In this document: piece by piece, positions 1 to 25,017 of the stretch
Layout: the number at the start of each line of letters is the position of its first letter
How positions within the stretch are numbered: the stretch's first letter is position 1
NCBI GenBank assembly: GCA_023055355.1
Contig: JALJCS010000015.1
Span: forward strand, 15,172,501 to 15,236,500
Length of the DNA: 64,000 nucleotides
Reading direction: 5' to 3'
From: Agelaius tricolor
Lineage: Eukaryota; Chordata; Aves; Passeriformes; Icteridae
Translations under genes and position numbers: made by a program
The notes under the pieces: model-generated
Seen by the model: only the letters and a program-made list of their open reading frames with translations
What the model was told of the DNA's origin: nothing
Database searches by the model: none

Positions 1-12508
<12,508 letters not shown>

Positions 12509-12658
12509 CTAGGAAGTTTTAAGAGAAATGTTTGTGCGATCCCGGATTGCGATCTTTTTGCATCTTAAACGCTGCTACCAGCTGGAATGAGTGGGAAGTT
12601 GGAGACTTAGCTGCTGACAGAATCACTTAAAACACACATTGGTCATCCAGAAGGAGGT
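12509..12658 (-). other. RSPRY1: RSPRY1 5' UTR part of exon 2
   Basis: Upstream of the ATG the same exon appears to run to a TTGCTTTTTCAG acceptor ending at 12659, implying at least one noncoding upstream exon. Confidence 0.7.
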
Positions 12659-15600
12659 CTGAAAAAGCAAACATAGAACAAGAGTCAGTGTTACTACTGC
12701 TAGAAACCAGCAGAAGAATTCCTATTTTAGTAAACACCAGCAGTTCTGGTGGATAAAGCAGCTAAGAAACACAAGGCTTTACCTGAAGTCTATTGTGGGG
12801 AAAGGGAAAGGAAGGAAGAGGAGGAGGAGGAAATTCCCCTGGTAAGGAGCTCTCGCCCACACACCATTCCTTTCTACACTACCTATTACCTCCCAGCTTC
12901 TTGGTGGTTTTTGGATGCAGAGGAACAAGTTTGCCTGTAAATGTCCCACACTGCTACCCTTTAAATACTGAGTATCAACAACCCAGTTTCATCTGCCCTT
13001 TACAGAGACACGTGGCCTATGCCACCCCAATAAAGGCTGTACACCTCAGGTTCTCATTTCACATCAGGAACATTTCCAAACTATAAAACAGATAAAATTG
13101 TAAAGAACTAATCTTACAGTTATGGTTTATCTCAACAAACAATAGATTTAACAGAGAATAATTTGGTCCACCTGTGCATAAACACATTTTGGAACATGCC
13201 TACATCTGCATTTTCACCCAAAGAAGCACCAACATAGAATTAAACAGGAATTATAGACACCATTTTAATGCCTTACAAATCTAACTGGGATTTTGAAATG
13301 GGTGTTGTGGGCCTGTTTGGATCTAGTGTCAAACCAATCTCCCATTTTTGTGAACAAAGACTAATTCAATCATTCTTCTGTTCTTTATTCAAATGGGTTG
13401 GATCACATACAGGCTCAGTAGCAACTGAGACCACAGGTCAGTCTCTCCCAATTATTAACTTGCAAATGAAAGAGAAAAAGGATTCAAAGCCCAATTCCAT
13501 AACACATTATGTTTCAAACCATAGAATATTACTTAAAGTCTCAGGTAATATAAAACCCTATAAAAGATATAATTTCACTACTTACACACTTCAGGCATGT
13601 CAGAATAAATAAGTCATTTTTATCCTTTCAAGAATCAAGTTTAACATTTACACTAGAAGTTATGGTGAATATCCTGTAATAGGTTATTACTACTCTTCAA
13701 TTATTAAATCTCATTAACAGCAGACATGTAGCACCCTAAATTCAAAAGAAAGTCAAAGAGAGCTGACACTTTAAATATGGAAGGCCCCATATCAGAGCCA
13801 ACTGGCAACTCTGCAATTGCTGGCTGCCCTTTGGGACAAGATCACAACAACAGTCAGGGACCAGACATTGGTCATATGAGCAGCTCTTGGGATGTCAGCT
13901 GTCACTGGAAAAGCACTGCCACCAAGCTCTCACAGGCTCTTCTGTACTGTGAAGCACATCATCTTTTAGCACAGTGAAATGTCCAGTATTAAGACATTAA
14001 CTGGAGGCTAACTAAGAAAAAAAAATTCAATTCGTCAAGGGATATTAATAGGAAAAAAATACAAGATCTTGACTTCTTGGTTAAGAAATTCCTAAACCAC
14101 AGATCATCAAAAGGGTTTCAGCATCACATCACGCTTGCTTTTTGCCCTAAGCAGTTTGGCCATCAGGCTCTGAGTCCTCCCATCTGAGCCAATCCTGCTG
14201 GCACCTTCTCAGTCAAGTCACAAGCAGATGAGAGGCACCAGGGCAGATTGCAAAGACCTCCAACAGAACTGTCTGAGTTCACAGCTGGTTAAAGTGACTT
14301 TCTTGATTTTAAAAAGAACTAGTTATGCTAAATGCAAATCATGTCTTTCTAGGGAATTTGTATGTATTTATGAATCTGGGTCATTTAAGGGCTTTTTAGC
14401 AAGATAATGCTAAAATCTAAAATTGTTACAGCTTTAGAATCTGCATAAAGTTGTTCTGTAACTTATGGAAATGTTAACACAGTGAATCTATCTTGTCATC
14501 AAAACAAGAATGGAAAAGCTGTATTTTAGAGATTAACAATGAGTAAGAACCTAAAGAAACAAAACCAGACATATGTCAAGATTAAAGCTGATTATTGAAG
14601 CCTAAGTTTTTCTGGCTGACAACTTAAAGCACGATTAAAACAAAGTAATTATGGTCAACTCACCTGTAAGTTTGCTTGGTTCAGGAATGGCTGTGGGAGC
14701 TCAAAGTGCTGTGGCAGAAGTGGGTTGTTCTCCTCCAGGGCACAAAGTCTCTTGGAAAAGGCAGTGCTCTGTAAGCCTTTATGGTGGGCACTGAGTCATT
14801 ACTGACTCTGCTTTCACTCCTAGGAACTGCACTGAGGAGTCCCTGAGGAGAGATGGAAAAAAAAGAGAATTCACTTGGAAACTGCATCTAAGGTAGACAT
14901 ACTCCACCTCCTCCCTACACCTGCCATGACATCAAGCCACACTGTTATTTTCAGCCTTTACAGAGGGAATTCTCTTAAGGCTTCAAAACCCAGTTTCTCA
15001 TCTAAAAGCTTTAGGACTAGACACAGAAAACCCAACCTGTTTCTACAGCCTTGGTATTCCAGATTACACAGCACCAAGTGCAGAGCAGTGACCAACTCCT
15101 CACCTCAAATTACTCCCTACAGGAGGAAGAAGAGAAGCAATAATATCTGCTCCAGACAGAGCAGAAAATAAAAGTACATTATAAAAGCTGATTAGATAAC
15201 AGGAAGAGAGAAATGACAGGATAAACTCCCCTTATTTAGTAAAGAGCTGGGTTTGACAGCATTCACTTGGCTCTTGCTCACCATCACATACAAGGAGCTC
15301 ATTGTCAAGCCTGAAACAAACTGAAAGGCTAAATAATGAGGAACACAAGGTAGGAGAGGTTGCTACAGATCTGCTCACAAACCAGCTTGTCTGGATAGAG
15401 CACAAATGCAGGAAGAAAGGTTCTGAAGTGCAAAGGAAACTAATAAAAATTTTATTCCATAAGAAGTAGCTGGTGCTCCAGCTCTCACCAAACAGCACAA
15501 AATGCCAGTGCCCAGCACCTCCTCTGTGGGACTCTCACTGAGCAGCTGCCCCAGCACATCCTGCCCTCAACACAGCCCCCAGACCAGATGTGGCTGGAGC

Positions 15601-18600
15601 AGGACACCTTCCCTACACAGGAGAAAAGCAGCTGCCAGCTGCAGCCTGCAGTGCCCCCCACACCTCCCTGGCCCTGGGACCATCCCAGCACAGGGAGCAG
15701 CTGCTCTCCTGGCAGGCTCAAGCACAGGCATGGATGCACAAAGGAGTCATGAGCTCCACAGGCTGACCAACCTGCTGTGGCTGAATGTCCAAGTGGGAAA
15801 GACAAAGTCATCATCCACTGGAAGGGATGCTGTAGGAGTGGATTTGACCTGCCTGGCAGTGCAGGTGCCCAGCCTGCCCCAGAGAGGCCTCCCTGGATCA
15901 TCTCACCGAGCACACCAGTGGAGGAGTTGGCTCCAAGTGGCACTGGGATCATTTCTCTGCAATGTGCAGCCCTAGAGTCAGTGATTCATCCCCTCAAATA
16001 TTCAATTAGCCAACCATAATACTGCCTGCCTCATGATGGAAAATGCCTCTTCTTTCCATGAAATGGAGTGCACTGCCAAGCAAACAAAAAAACCCTCGTG
16101 CACATAAATGGGGATGGTTTCAGCTACCAAAAACACTTTTCCAGTTTCTGCCACCACTACAAGAGTAAGATCAGTGATTTCCCCTCTTAAGCAGAGTAAC
16201 ACAGGAGCTCAGTCAACAAACCACACAGCAAAGCTGACAAGTTTTCAAAAGCAAAACTGTAAGAGTTTTGGCCAGCAGTTTCCTATTAAGAAGATAAAAT
16301 AATTAGAAATACTTCCTCAGCATTTCTTTCCCAAAGAAATGATGCTCCTAAAAAGGAAGAGATGGAAATTCTTGTGATGCCTGTCAGATGAAAGTTCAGA
16401 CCAGAAGGAAACACAGCTATGAATTGCTGCAAGATAATCAACTTTACAGGAATAAGATACAGGAATATGAGGAAGAAGCAGCCTGTTTGAAAAATAAGCT
16501 ATTTTAATAAGGAGAATTTTGAAACAATGGGGATAGTACTGAAAACCAAGAATTTCCAGTAAATGACATACAACTAGAATGTGAAATGGAGACTTTCTCA
16601 GGAGATCCCATTGACATACAACCTCTCACCTGTGAGACTTGTGCAGCTGAAGAGCAGCAGGTGCTGGGTGTCCAGCGTGGTTCCACGCAGTGCAGACAGC
16701 CAGGGGAGCACAGGCTTCAGGAGGAGCAGGTAAATACCCTGCTGCTGCTTTGGCATGTGGTAACCAACCACCACATTGTGTAATCTGAAGCAAACCCCTA
16801 ATTCAGTTCTATTTTCTTTAAAAATACCTTGGAGGGTTTAGACTAGTGTCAAAACATGATGGGAAGCAGCCTTTACTGGCATGCAGCATTTCACAAAGCC
16901 ATTGCCACAGCTGGTTGCTTTCTTACTGAGGCAAGAGCACCTGAAACCAAAAACAGACTGACCCTGAGCATGCCAGTTTCACTGAAAGGGAGACTCATCA
17001 TGTCTCAAAGCCTTCCAGCTCCTGCACAAGTGCTCATCAGTGAAAACCCCAGGGTTGTACAAGGTTTATGCAAACAATTGGGCTCTAACCCTGATGCCTT
17101 CTCTAGGTAATTCATCTTTGTCACACACACAGAGCTGAGGATCTGATCTCTTGCTTGACTTGATGTGAAGCAGAAAGAAGCAGACAGTAACTACCACCAC
17201 AGTAGTTTCTTTTTCTGTAGACTCACTGTGAAAGTCAGATTTTATAGTCACTTGCACATCGCACTACTTTGTCTTTTCACTTCCTTTAAACTCCTTTTCT
17301 AAGCTGGTACAGGAAAGCTAAAATTGCAGCATGGATTTAAAGTGAACTTCACTTTCTCACTTAAATGAGCCTCACCAGAGCAGGCCTGGCAGGGATTCCT
17401 CCCTGCAGTTTTTCCCTTACCTCTGGATACAGACACTATGCTCAGGACATGCCAGGCATCAGACTATTCAGCTCTCTTTCTGAAAGAGAAACTGAAGCAT
17501 TGATCACCTTTTGAGCTTCCCCATCTCAGAGGTCATCATTTGTCACCTGTCATTTAGGTGGAACTGTCCTTTGTACTACAGAAAACCCCAACTTTGCTTC
17601 ATGTCTAAACCAAGGCTGGTATCGATCATGCTTCCTGCATCTCAGCTCCCCAAGCCACAGATGGATCATTAAATTCCTTATCAGAGACTGAGCTTAAGTT
17701 CTGCTTTGAGGCAGATGAAAGCACTTCTGAGATAATGATCTTTAAAAAAGATAGTGGTATCTGACAGCCCAGTGAAGTTGAACAAGAGGTGCCTCCAGCA
17801 GGGTGATGTGGCTTGGCAGAGCTGAACAAGCTCAGCAGTTGCCCAAGGAGCAGAGGAGAATGCATTGCTTCAGAAGTGCCAGGGAGATAAAGATAATGCC
17901 CTGTAGATGGCAAGGAACACTAATCCTATAAACTGCAGGGATACAAGCTCATGAAATAAAATCGATTAGCTATACCCTATTAAGTTTTGGCACAGACATT
18001 CATTAGGAAGCTTATAAATAACTCTTTCAATTAATTTAAGTTAATCTTCCTTGCTGCCCAGAAAGTTAAAGGCATTATCAACAACACAATTCTGACAAAA
18101 GCATTCACGATATCAGGATTCAATATTAAATAAAAAACTCCACCAAAAAAAGCCCAAAACTCTCCCAAAAATCCACAAGAAATTCCAGAACACACAATGC
18201 TGGAAGGAAGGCAACTCTTTGGATACCAAGCAGAGGTATAGAATGGCAAAGAAATTCCTGCCCCCCCACCCCAAAAAAAGAGACTTTTTAAAAAAAACTT
18301 TGTCCAGTAAAATTTACAACAGCCCATTTCAGAAAGGATAAGACTTTATCTATATCAGTATCAAAAAACCAGTGAAAGAGTTCTCCTCAGTCACGTGGAG
18401 ATCAGCTCCTTGCAATACCTAAAGAACCTTGTGCATGAGCAAAACCCAAACCACAAAAGCATTTTGAGGGGTAAGCCAAAAGACTGAGCAGCTCAGTCAC
18501 AGCACAGCCCTGCCCTGGGAACTAAAATTAGGGCTAGCACAGGGACATCCAACTCCACATTGTGGGCACCAGGAAGATGCCTCAGGGAGGGGCTGCTGGA

Positions 18601-19374
18601 AGCAGGGGCAGATTCTTGTCAGCAAACCACCAGCCCCATGTAAGTGAGCCAAAAGGGTGGCAACTCAGAGTTTGTCAGTTTCTTGTCTAAACTAATCTTA
18701 GTGCTTTTCTTTCTTCTATCTCAGAGTTGGGCTTGTTTTCAGAGGAACTTTGGGTGCAGAACTACTCTGTAGAAGACACAACAGCCTCCTGCTGTAGACC
18801 ACAGAACTTAGCCCAGCTACATGGCATGACTAAGCTATTATGAACATTTAAAATTCCACAAACTGTTTTCAGTGTAAAATTTCGATAACATTGCTGAAAA
18901 ACTCGGCAATGCCTCAGTTGGAAGCCTGCATTATCAGCTGTCTGACAACTGCCTTGGTGAGCAGACAATGTCTAGAAACAGACTGCAGAAAATCCCATGT
19001 CTTGATAATTGAAGCAGCATCAGAGGCTGGCCCGATCTTTCAGTGGGCAGAGCTGAGAGCCACCTTTGTGGCCCTCCCTGCCAGCCATGGAAAGCTGGCT
19101 GCTCTTTGCTAGACAAACTTCAGGACTGTACTGACAGAGCAGGAAATGCCCTTCAAATTCCCTTTCCTCCTGTGAGTGGATACAGTGACAGCTGCTCAAG
19201 AGACTGTCACTTGAGCCCAACACAACATGTAGGTCACTAGGTTAGCAAACCTGCCTCAGAAGCACTCCTGGAAAGCACAATTCCTGAACTACCTGGGGCT
19301 TCCAGAGCTCAATACAGAACCTGAAACAGCTCTGGGCAGGCCACTGGAACCCCCTTATCTCACCCATTTCACAA

Positions 19375-19555
19375 GATCACAGAGTCAGTAGGTTGGAAGA
19401 GACCTTCAAGATCAAATCCAAGCCAGCCCCAACACCTCAACTAAACCATGGCACCTAGTGCCACACCCAGGCTTTTTTTAAACACATCCAGGGATGGTGA
19501 CTCCACCACTTCCCTGGGCAGCCATTCCAGTGCTTCATCACAGAACTTAAAACAA
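19375..19555 (-). mobile_element. CR1 LINE 3'-end fragment
   Basis: Reverse-complement CR1 hallmarks in order: GGTTGGAAGAGACCTTCAAG, then ACACATCCAGGGATGGTGAC, then CCACTTCCCTGGGCAGCC and CATTCCAGTGCTT. Only the 3' part is present, as is usual for 5'-truncated avian CR1 copies. Confidence 0.88.
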
Positions 19556-22500
19556 CAAAAAACCCACCCACACAAGAACTCAGCTTCATTTCTCCCCATC
19601 CATCTCTTCAGGACCTTTCCTTTCTGCCCTGCCACAAGTCTGCCAGGAGAGAGCCTGCTGTGGATTCACCAGCCACGTGTAACAAGTGCTCCTGCCAGGT
19701 CTCAAAGGTGTTCTGCTCCAACCACTGAGCTGTGGTGTTTCCTTACAGTGTTTTAGGGCCCCTCCAGTACCAAGAAAGCCAGAGGAAGTTGCTCAATGTG
19801 CTGTGGCCAAGGGGGGGAAGAGGCCTGAGAGATGGCTCGGCCAAGTGCAGGTGGGTTGGGAAGTGGGAGGATGATGAGCACGTGTCTCACAAGTCAGTCT
19901 GAATATGGCTTAAACTGTGCTCCCAGTTTAGTCAAAAAAGGCAGAAAGCACAAAAAACTAGTTAAGAGGCTTTCAAAAGCCTGTAGCAGTACCAGGAACA
20001 CAAAGTCTCAGCCACCTGGGGCTTCTGCTAAATAACTTTCTGAGGAATTTCAGGAGAATTAAGATTAAATTGTTTTGATAATTACACATAAACACCACTT
20101 CACTGAATGTTACAAAGGGGTAATGCTCTAGAGAGAGAATAACTCACCTATTGTTAATTTTTTTTTTTTTAATCTTTTCTTTCAGGACTGATACATTAAC
20201 CAGAGATTGAGTGCAAACACACACCATTCTTGGACTCACCATTAGCTGAGTGTTTTTAAAAGCAGGGAGAACAATTCGAAGCCTGCTCCATGCCAGACAG
20301 CTTTGCCTTTAGAGGAAGAAAAAAAAAAAAAAAAAGAGCATCAGCAGGTTGCTGGGTTTTCTTTTTTCAGTATGACTTTCTAGCACGTCCCACTGTCTGC
20401 AGGAAGGTATAAGATAAATGTGAATGGTGCAGCCTCCTGCCCCCTAACCTGTGATTCAAGCTGTAATTGCACCATGTGCACAGGCAGTGAAGCCAGAAAT
20501 CCAAAAACCCATACCAACACTTCAGATCAAAAAGTCCTCAATACTCGTCCTTCTCCCACCTAACACAACACCAAGATATTCAGATATTTAGAGCAAAAGG
20601 GAGGCATTTTCTATAGGAAAAAAAAAAAGCCTTAGAAAGGGAGAAAAATAATGACAGCTGTGTTTAATATGCTCAGAAACCACCATTTCCCTGAGGGGAG
20701 AGATTTATTAGGAAAAAGATGGGATTTCTTGTTACTGATCATGATAACCCACTGAACTCCATCTAATAAATGTACACTAAAAACCAAGGAGCAGTCCCTC
20801 ATCCCAGACTTTGCACTGCTGCACAGGCAAAGCCCACACAGAGCTGCCATGGCAGAGCTGTGCTCCCAAAGCACGAGCCTGGCCACAGGAATGGCAGATC
20901 AAGGGCAGGTAATTACAAGCACTTCTGAAGAGAGATCATGATGCATTGGTCAGCCACGCAACCTCGTGAGTCATGAGTGAACATCTGACTTTTATTAGAC
21001 CTCAGCAATATAATGAAGAATAGGAAAGGAAATAAAGATCATGCTGGCACAGTCACTGCCCTGCAATGCCAGCCTTACAGTTACCACACACAGACCAGGA
21101 AAATTAAATATATTGTCAGGACACAAGGCAATACAAAGTACATGAGATACTTGAAAGACAAGGAATCTCAGTGTAAGATCTGCACTGCTTAAAGCAATGA
21201 ATAAATTCAAAGTCTACTGAGCAATCATAAGTTAAATAGAGGAAAAAAAAGAAAAACACAAAAACCAGTTTGAAATGCTGAACACAACATATTAATAATG
21301 GAGCAGAACAGGACAAATATCATGACATTAGCTGGCCTTCAATTTACTACAAGCTGACAGCATTTTGTGTTGCTGCCTCTGTGTTTAGAGGGAAAGCACC
21401 CAGTGCACATGGTGAGCCTTACTCCACTTTATGAGGATGTCAGCACATAGCTACATGAGCAACTGAGGACATTTCCAAAGCACATTGCCAGGGAGGGGAG
21501 ATAATGAACTCAAAGGAAATTTGAATGAAGAAACCTAAGGAGTTAGAGGCCAGCAAGTGTCCTATGACAAATCACTGCCTTTATCACTGACTTACTGCTT
21601 ACACAAATAAATATCTTCCTGTTATTCCTCAATTTTTACAAACAAGCAAAAAGCTTGAGGAGAATTGACTCTGATTCCACCTGAAGGGCAGAATATGAGG
21701 GATGTCATACTTCACAGGAGGGAACCAAAACATTGTAAGTGATCTATTTCAGTCCTATCCATTAGACTCACAGCAAATGAAATGCACTTCAAGCTAAGAC
21801 CTCCTATGTGAAAACACTGATAATGTACCAAGGGAAAGCACTGCAGGGTTGTGCAGAAAACCATCATGTCCCTCTGAGAGGGAAAAAAAAAGAACATTAA
21901 GAAAAGCACAGAATAATGTATCAGTGAGAGAACAAGAGAGCCACTGAGTGATCACCAAATTATGAGGCCACACAGTAAGATACCACAGAGGCTACCACAA
22001 AGTGTTGCAGTGAAACTCCCTGTATAGGAGGCTGAAGCTAAATAAAAAGGAAAGTTAAAGACCTCAGGGAAACCAATAAGCCCACCTCCCTGCAAACACA
22101 CACTGGTATCACAGCTGTTGATAAGGGAGGTGTGTGGACAAGCTGGATTAGCTCTATCAGCAATCTAAGAGTGGGTAAACAAGCAAGACCAAGCTAATAA
22201 ACAATCAGCATCAGCAAGAGTTATCACAGGAGTGGTGCAGAATGCAAAACACAGCACTAAAATACCCTGGAGGAGCTTCCTACTCAAGTGATGGACAGAG
22301 GAAACTGAAAACTTTCATTTAGGAACCTCAAGAGAATGTCTGGATGAAAAGGGAAGAGACAAGAAGCGATCACACAACTACAATTGTGCTTCACTCATCT
22401 GAAAAAGAACACACCACAGGAAATTCACAATCTGTTCAAGCAGACCTATAAATAGGCACAAACAGCAGAGATTGGGGCACAAAGCAACAACAGCAATGTC

Positions 22501-24178
22501 CTAAAGGGAGGGACAGAGGAATGGGTGCCAGGAGGAGAAAGGGCCTGTTTTGCTGAGTGGACTTGGGCAGAGAACAAAGACACAGGCAAAAGCGCTTACA
22601 GAAGAATGGGCCAGATTTAGATCAAAGAACAGATCAATTCTGTGCATTTGGATAAATGCAAAACAAAAACACATTTAACAGCATCACAGACCCTTAAAAT
22701 AATATGACAAGTTTTGAGAATGCAGAGTCCTCCGGAAATCCACAGTCAAACGCAGGAGTCCAAGAGGACGTGAGATGCAAGGGAATATTTCAGGTGGCTC
22801 AAAGGTGATGAGAACATTCACTGTTTAGAAATCTGTATATTTTAATAAGAAGAGAGCAAAAATTTTAATACCAGGAAGAAAACAAGGGAAAGTCACAGTA
22901 AACAAGTGGATGTAGATTTCCACGTGACAATAATCTCATAGTAGTGATAGATGTACAGAAAATTAGCAGAACTGAGCTGAGGACCAGCATGAGAAAAGAA
23001 AACAACAACAAAACAAATACATGCATTCAATGCAAGACAAAGGACAGAAAAACTAAAATCCTGAGGCAAAGCTACTGCTAAGTAGAAAAAAAAATCTCTA
23101 TATTGAAGAAAACAAACACTGACACAGACATAAAATGAAAAAAAAAAAAAAAGCCCTACCAAACACACCAGCATTCAGAAATCAGAGCAGGCTGAATTAA
23201 TTTAGGAGAGAAAAGGCAGCTCTTATGTCTGTGCTTCTCCATGGACCAAAGTTTCACTGTGTGAGAGAAACTGGTAACACTGGGTGAGCACCAAAATGAA
23301 CTCTGGGCTCGGGGATCACAGTTTGCAATAACGAAACAGAAAGTGACAAGTAAGGTGACTACAGCCTTTCCTGGGATTTACGCTAGGATTGTGCCTGGAA
23401 GGGACAGTGCACCTACTGCTACACAGCAGAACATATAAAAAAAACCCAACCAGTTCCTAAAAAGAGGGGGTCAGTGAAGGCCTGCGAGACAGAAACAGTG
23501 ATCAGGAGGACAGAATCAAAGGGCTCAAAAGAGAAACTCATGTTCGATATGGGCATAATACCAGCAGTGAAAAAATCCTGCTTTAGAGGAACTGAAGTGG
23601 GAGAGCAGAGCCGAGGTGCTGCGGCACCCGCAGCAGAGGTGCCGCTCCCCAATCTACCACCCCAGAATGTAAAACAGAAGCTCCAGGTAAACGAGTGCAT
23701 TTGGTAGCCCGCTCCACACCTCCACATCTCCCCTGTAAAGCCAGAAAATTTGCTGTAGAAAAGCATTTTCACACTGAGAGCCATGAAGAGCTTTCAGGAT
23801 CTGATGTACCGTTGATGTACCAATATCCGAGGGCTCAGCAGCCCTGCCGTGTTTCCGAGCTGCCAAGCGCTGGGGGAGCAGCACCTGGAGTCCGTGACTC
23901 CGCGATTCGATGGCATTTTGCCCCCCTCACACCAACCCCACTGTGGCCAAGCCCGTGTTTTGCAAGTCATACGTGCCCCGGGAGCTCTCCCCGCTCCCGG
24001 GAGGCGCCGTTAGGAAGTCCCAGCCCCTGCGGGCCCCGAGCAGCGCCGCACTCGGGGCACCCCAGCTCGGCAAACCCCCGTTCATTCACCTCCCGCCGCT
24101 TTCCCCAGCGAGCTCCCAGCTCCGGGGCCTCCGCCAGAGCTCAGCCAGCCCGGGGGCTGCACCTCGGCCAGGGAGGTG

Positions 24179-24253
24179 CAGGGATCCCCAGTACCCCCGG
24201 CTTGCCCTCCCCCGATGGCCCCAGCCAGGCAGCCGGGGTACTGGGGATCCCTG
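24179..24253. repeat. Near-perfect inverted repeat (hairpin) in CpG island
   Basis: The arm at 24179-24202 is the reverse complement of 24231-24253 apart from one extra C, with a 28-nt spacer. Both arms include GGATCCC and its neighbouring bases. Confidence 0.9.
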
Positions 24254-24539
24254 GGGGCAGCGGCATCAACCACGGGAGCCGATGGGGCCCCGGGCCGCTG
24301 CCTGGGGCCGGGGGCTGCGCTGGCCAGGCCCCCGCCCCAACCGGGACCCACGCCTGGGGGAGCGGAGGCCTGAGCACGGTGCTTTCACACACGGACGCAC
24401 GGCCGGCAATGGGGCCGCCAGCGGGGCCACCACCGCCCAGCCCGCCGCGGTCCCTTCCCCTCACCCCGATGCGCGCTCCGCTCCACCCCAGCCCCGCGGC
24501 ATCCGCCAGCCGGGCCACGTCCGCTCTGCCTCACCTCAC

Positions 24540-24720
24540 CGCCGCACAGCCCCGCCGGGAGCACAGCGGGAGCGCAGCGGGGCCGCCGCGGACCCCGCGC
24601 CCTCCGCCCCTGCCTGGCCCCGGCCCGGCGCTGCCGCCGCTCCTTTGTGCCGAAAGATGGAGGCGACTCACGGCGCAGCCCCGCCCCGCCCCGGCCCCTC
24701 CTCGCCCGCGGCCGCGCCCC
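24540..24720 (-). other. RSPRY1: Candidate noncoding exon 1 of RSPRY1
   Basis: A CGGCG|GTGAGG donor (GT at 24539-24538) sits in the CpG island at a suitable place to splice to the 12658 acceptor. The 5' limit is a guess. No coding potential is claimed. Confidence 0.4.
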
Positions 24721-24929
24721 CCGCCGTCTCCCGGGCGACCCGCCGCGCCCTCGGCCCCGCCCCCGGCCCGGAGCTTCGCCCAATCGCGGCCCGGGGACGC
24801 CGTGACGTCGTCCCTGCAGCCAACCCCCGCCCGCTTCGCGAGCCGCTCTGCCCGCCGTAAGCGCGGCGGCGATTGGCTGCCGCGGGGGCGGGGCCAACCA
24901 AGGAAGCGCTCGCTCGGTTGGCCGCGGCG

Positions 24930-25017
24930 GGCGGAAGGGGCGGGCGGCCGGCGGAGGGGAGCGGGGTCAATGGCGGCGCTGCGGGCCCGGCGGTGCCGCT
25001 CGCTTTGAGAGGCCGCG
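24930..25017 (+). other. PSME3IP1: Candidate noncoding exon 1 of PSME3IP1
   Basis: A GCCGCG|GTACGT donor at 25018 follows a YY1-like ATGGCGGC element. Splicing to the acceptor at 27754 would place the start codon in exon 2. The 5' limit is a guess. Confidence 0.45.

Larger units (their letters stand above)
12659..24539 (-). other. RSPRY1: RSPRY1 first intron (inferred, about 11.9 kb)
   Basis: No coding exon was recognised. Contents seen: a CR1 fragment at 19375-19555, homopolymer A tracts near 20320 and 23140, a purine-rich run near 12800-12835, and the inverted repeat at 24179-24253. Extra noncoding exons cannot be excluded. Confidence 0.6.

Noticed and set aside
22080..22900. Possible transposon or viral remnant in RSPRY1 intron 1 (A-rich, purine-rich strand)
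   Set aside because: No diagnostic motif, terminal repeat or coding similarity could be identified by eye.
23695..25008. 437-codon plus-strand open frame across the CpG island (and overlapping 316-, 188- and 170-codon frames)
   Set aside because: Long frames are expected where GC-rich sequence lacks stop codons. The translations are low-complexity Pro/Ala/Arg/Gly with no family resemblance, and they cross inferred first exons of two genes.
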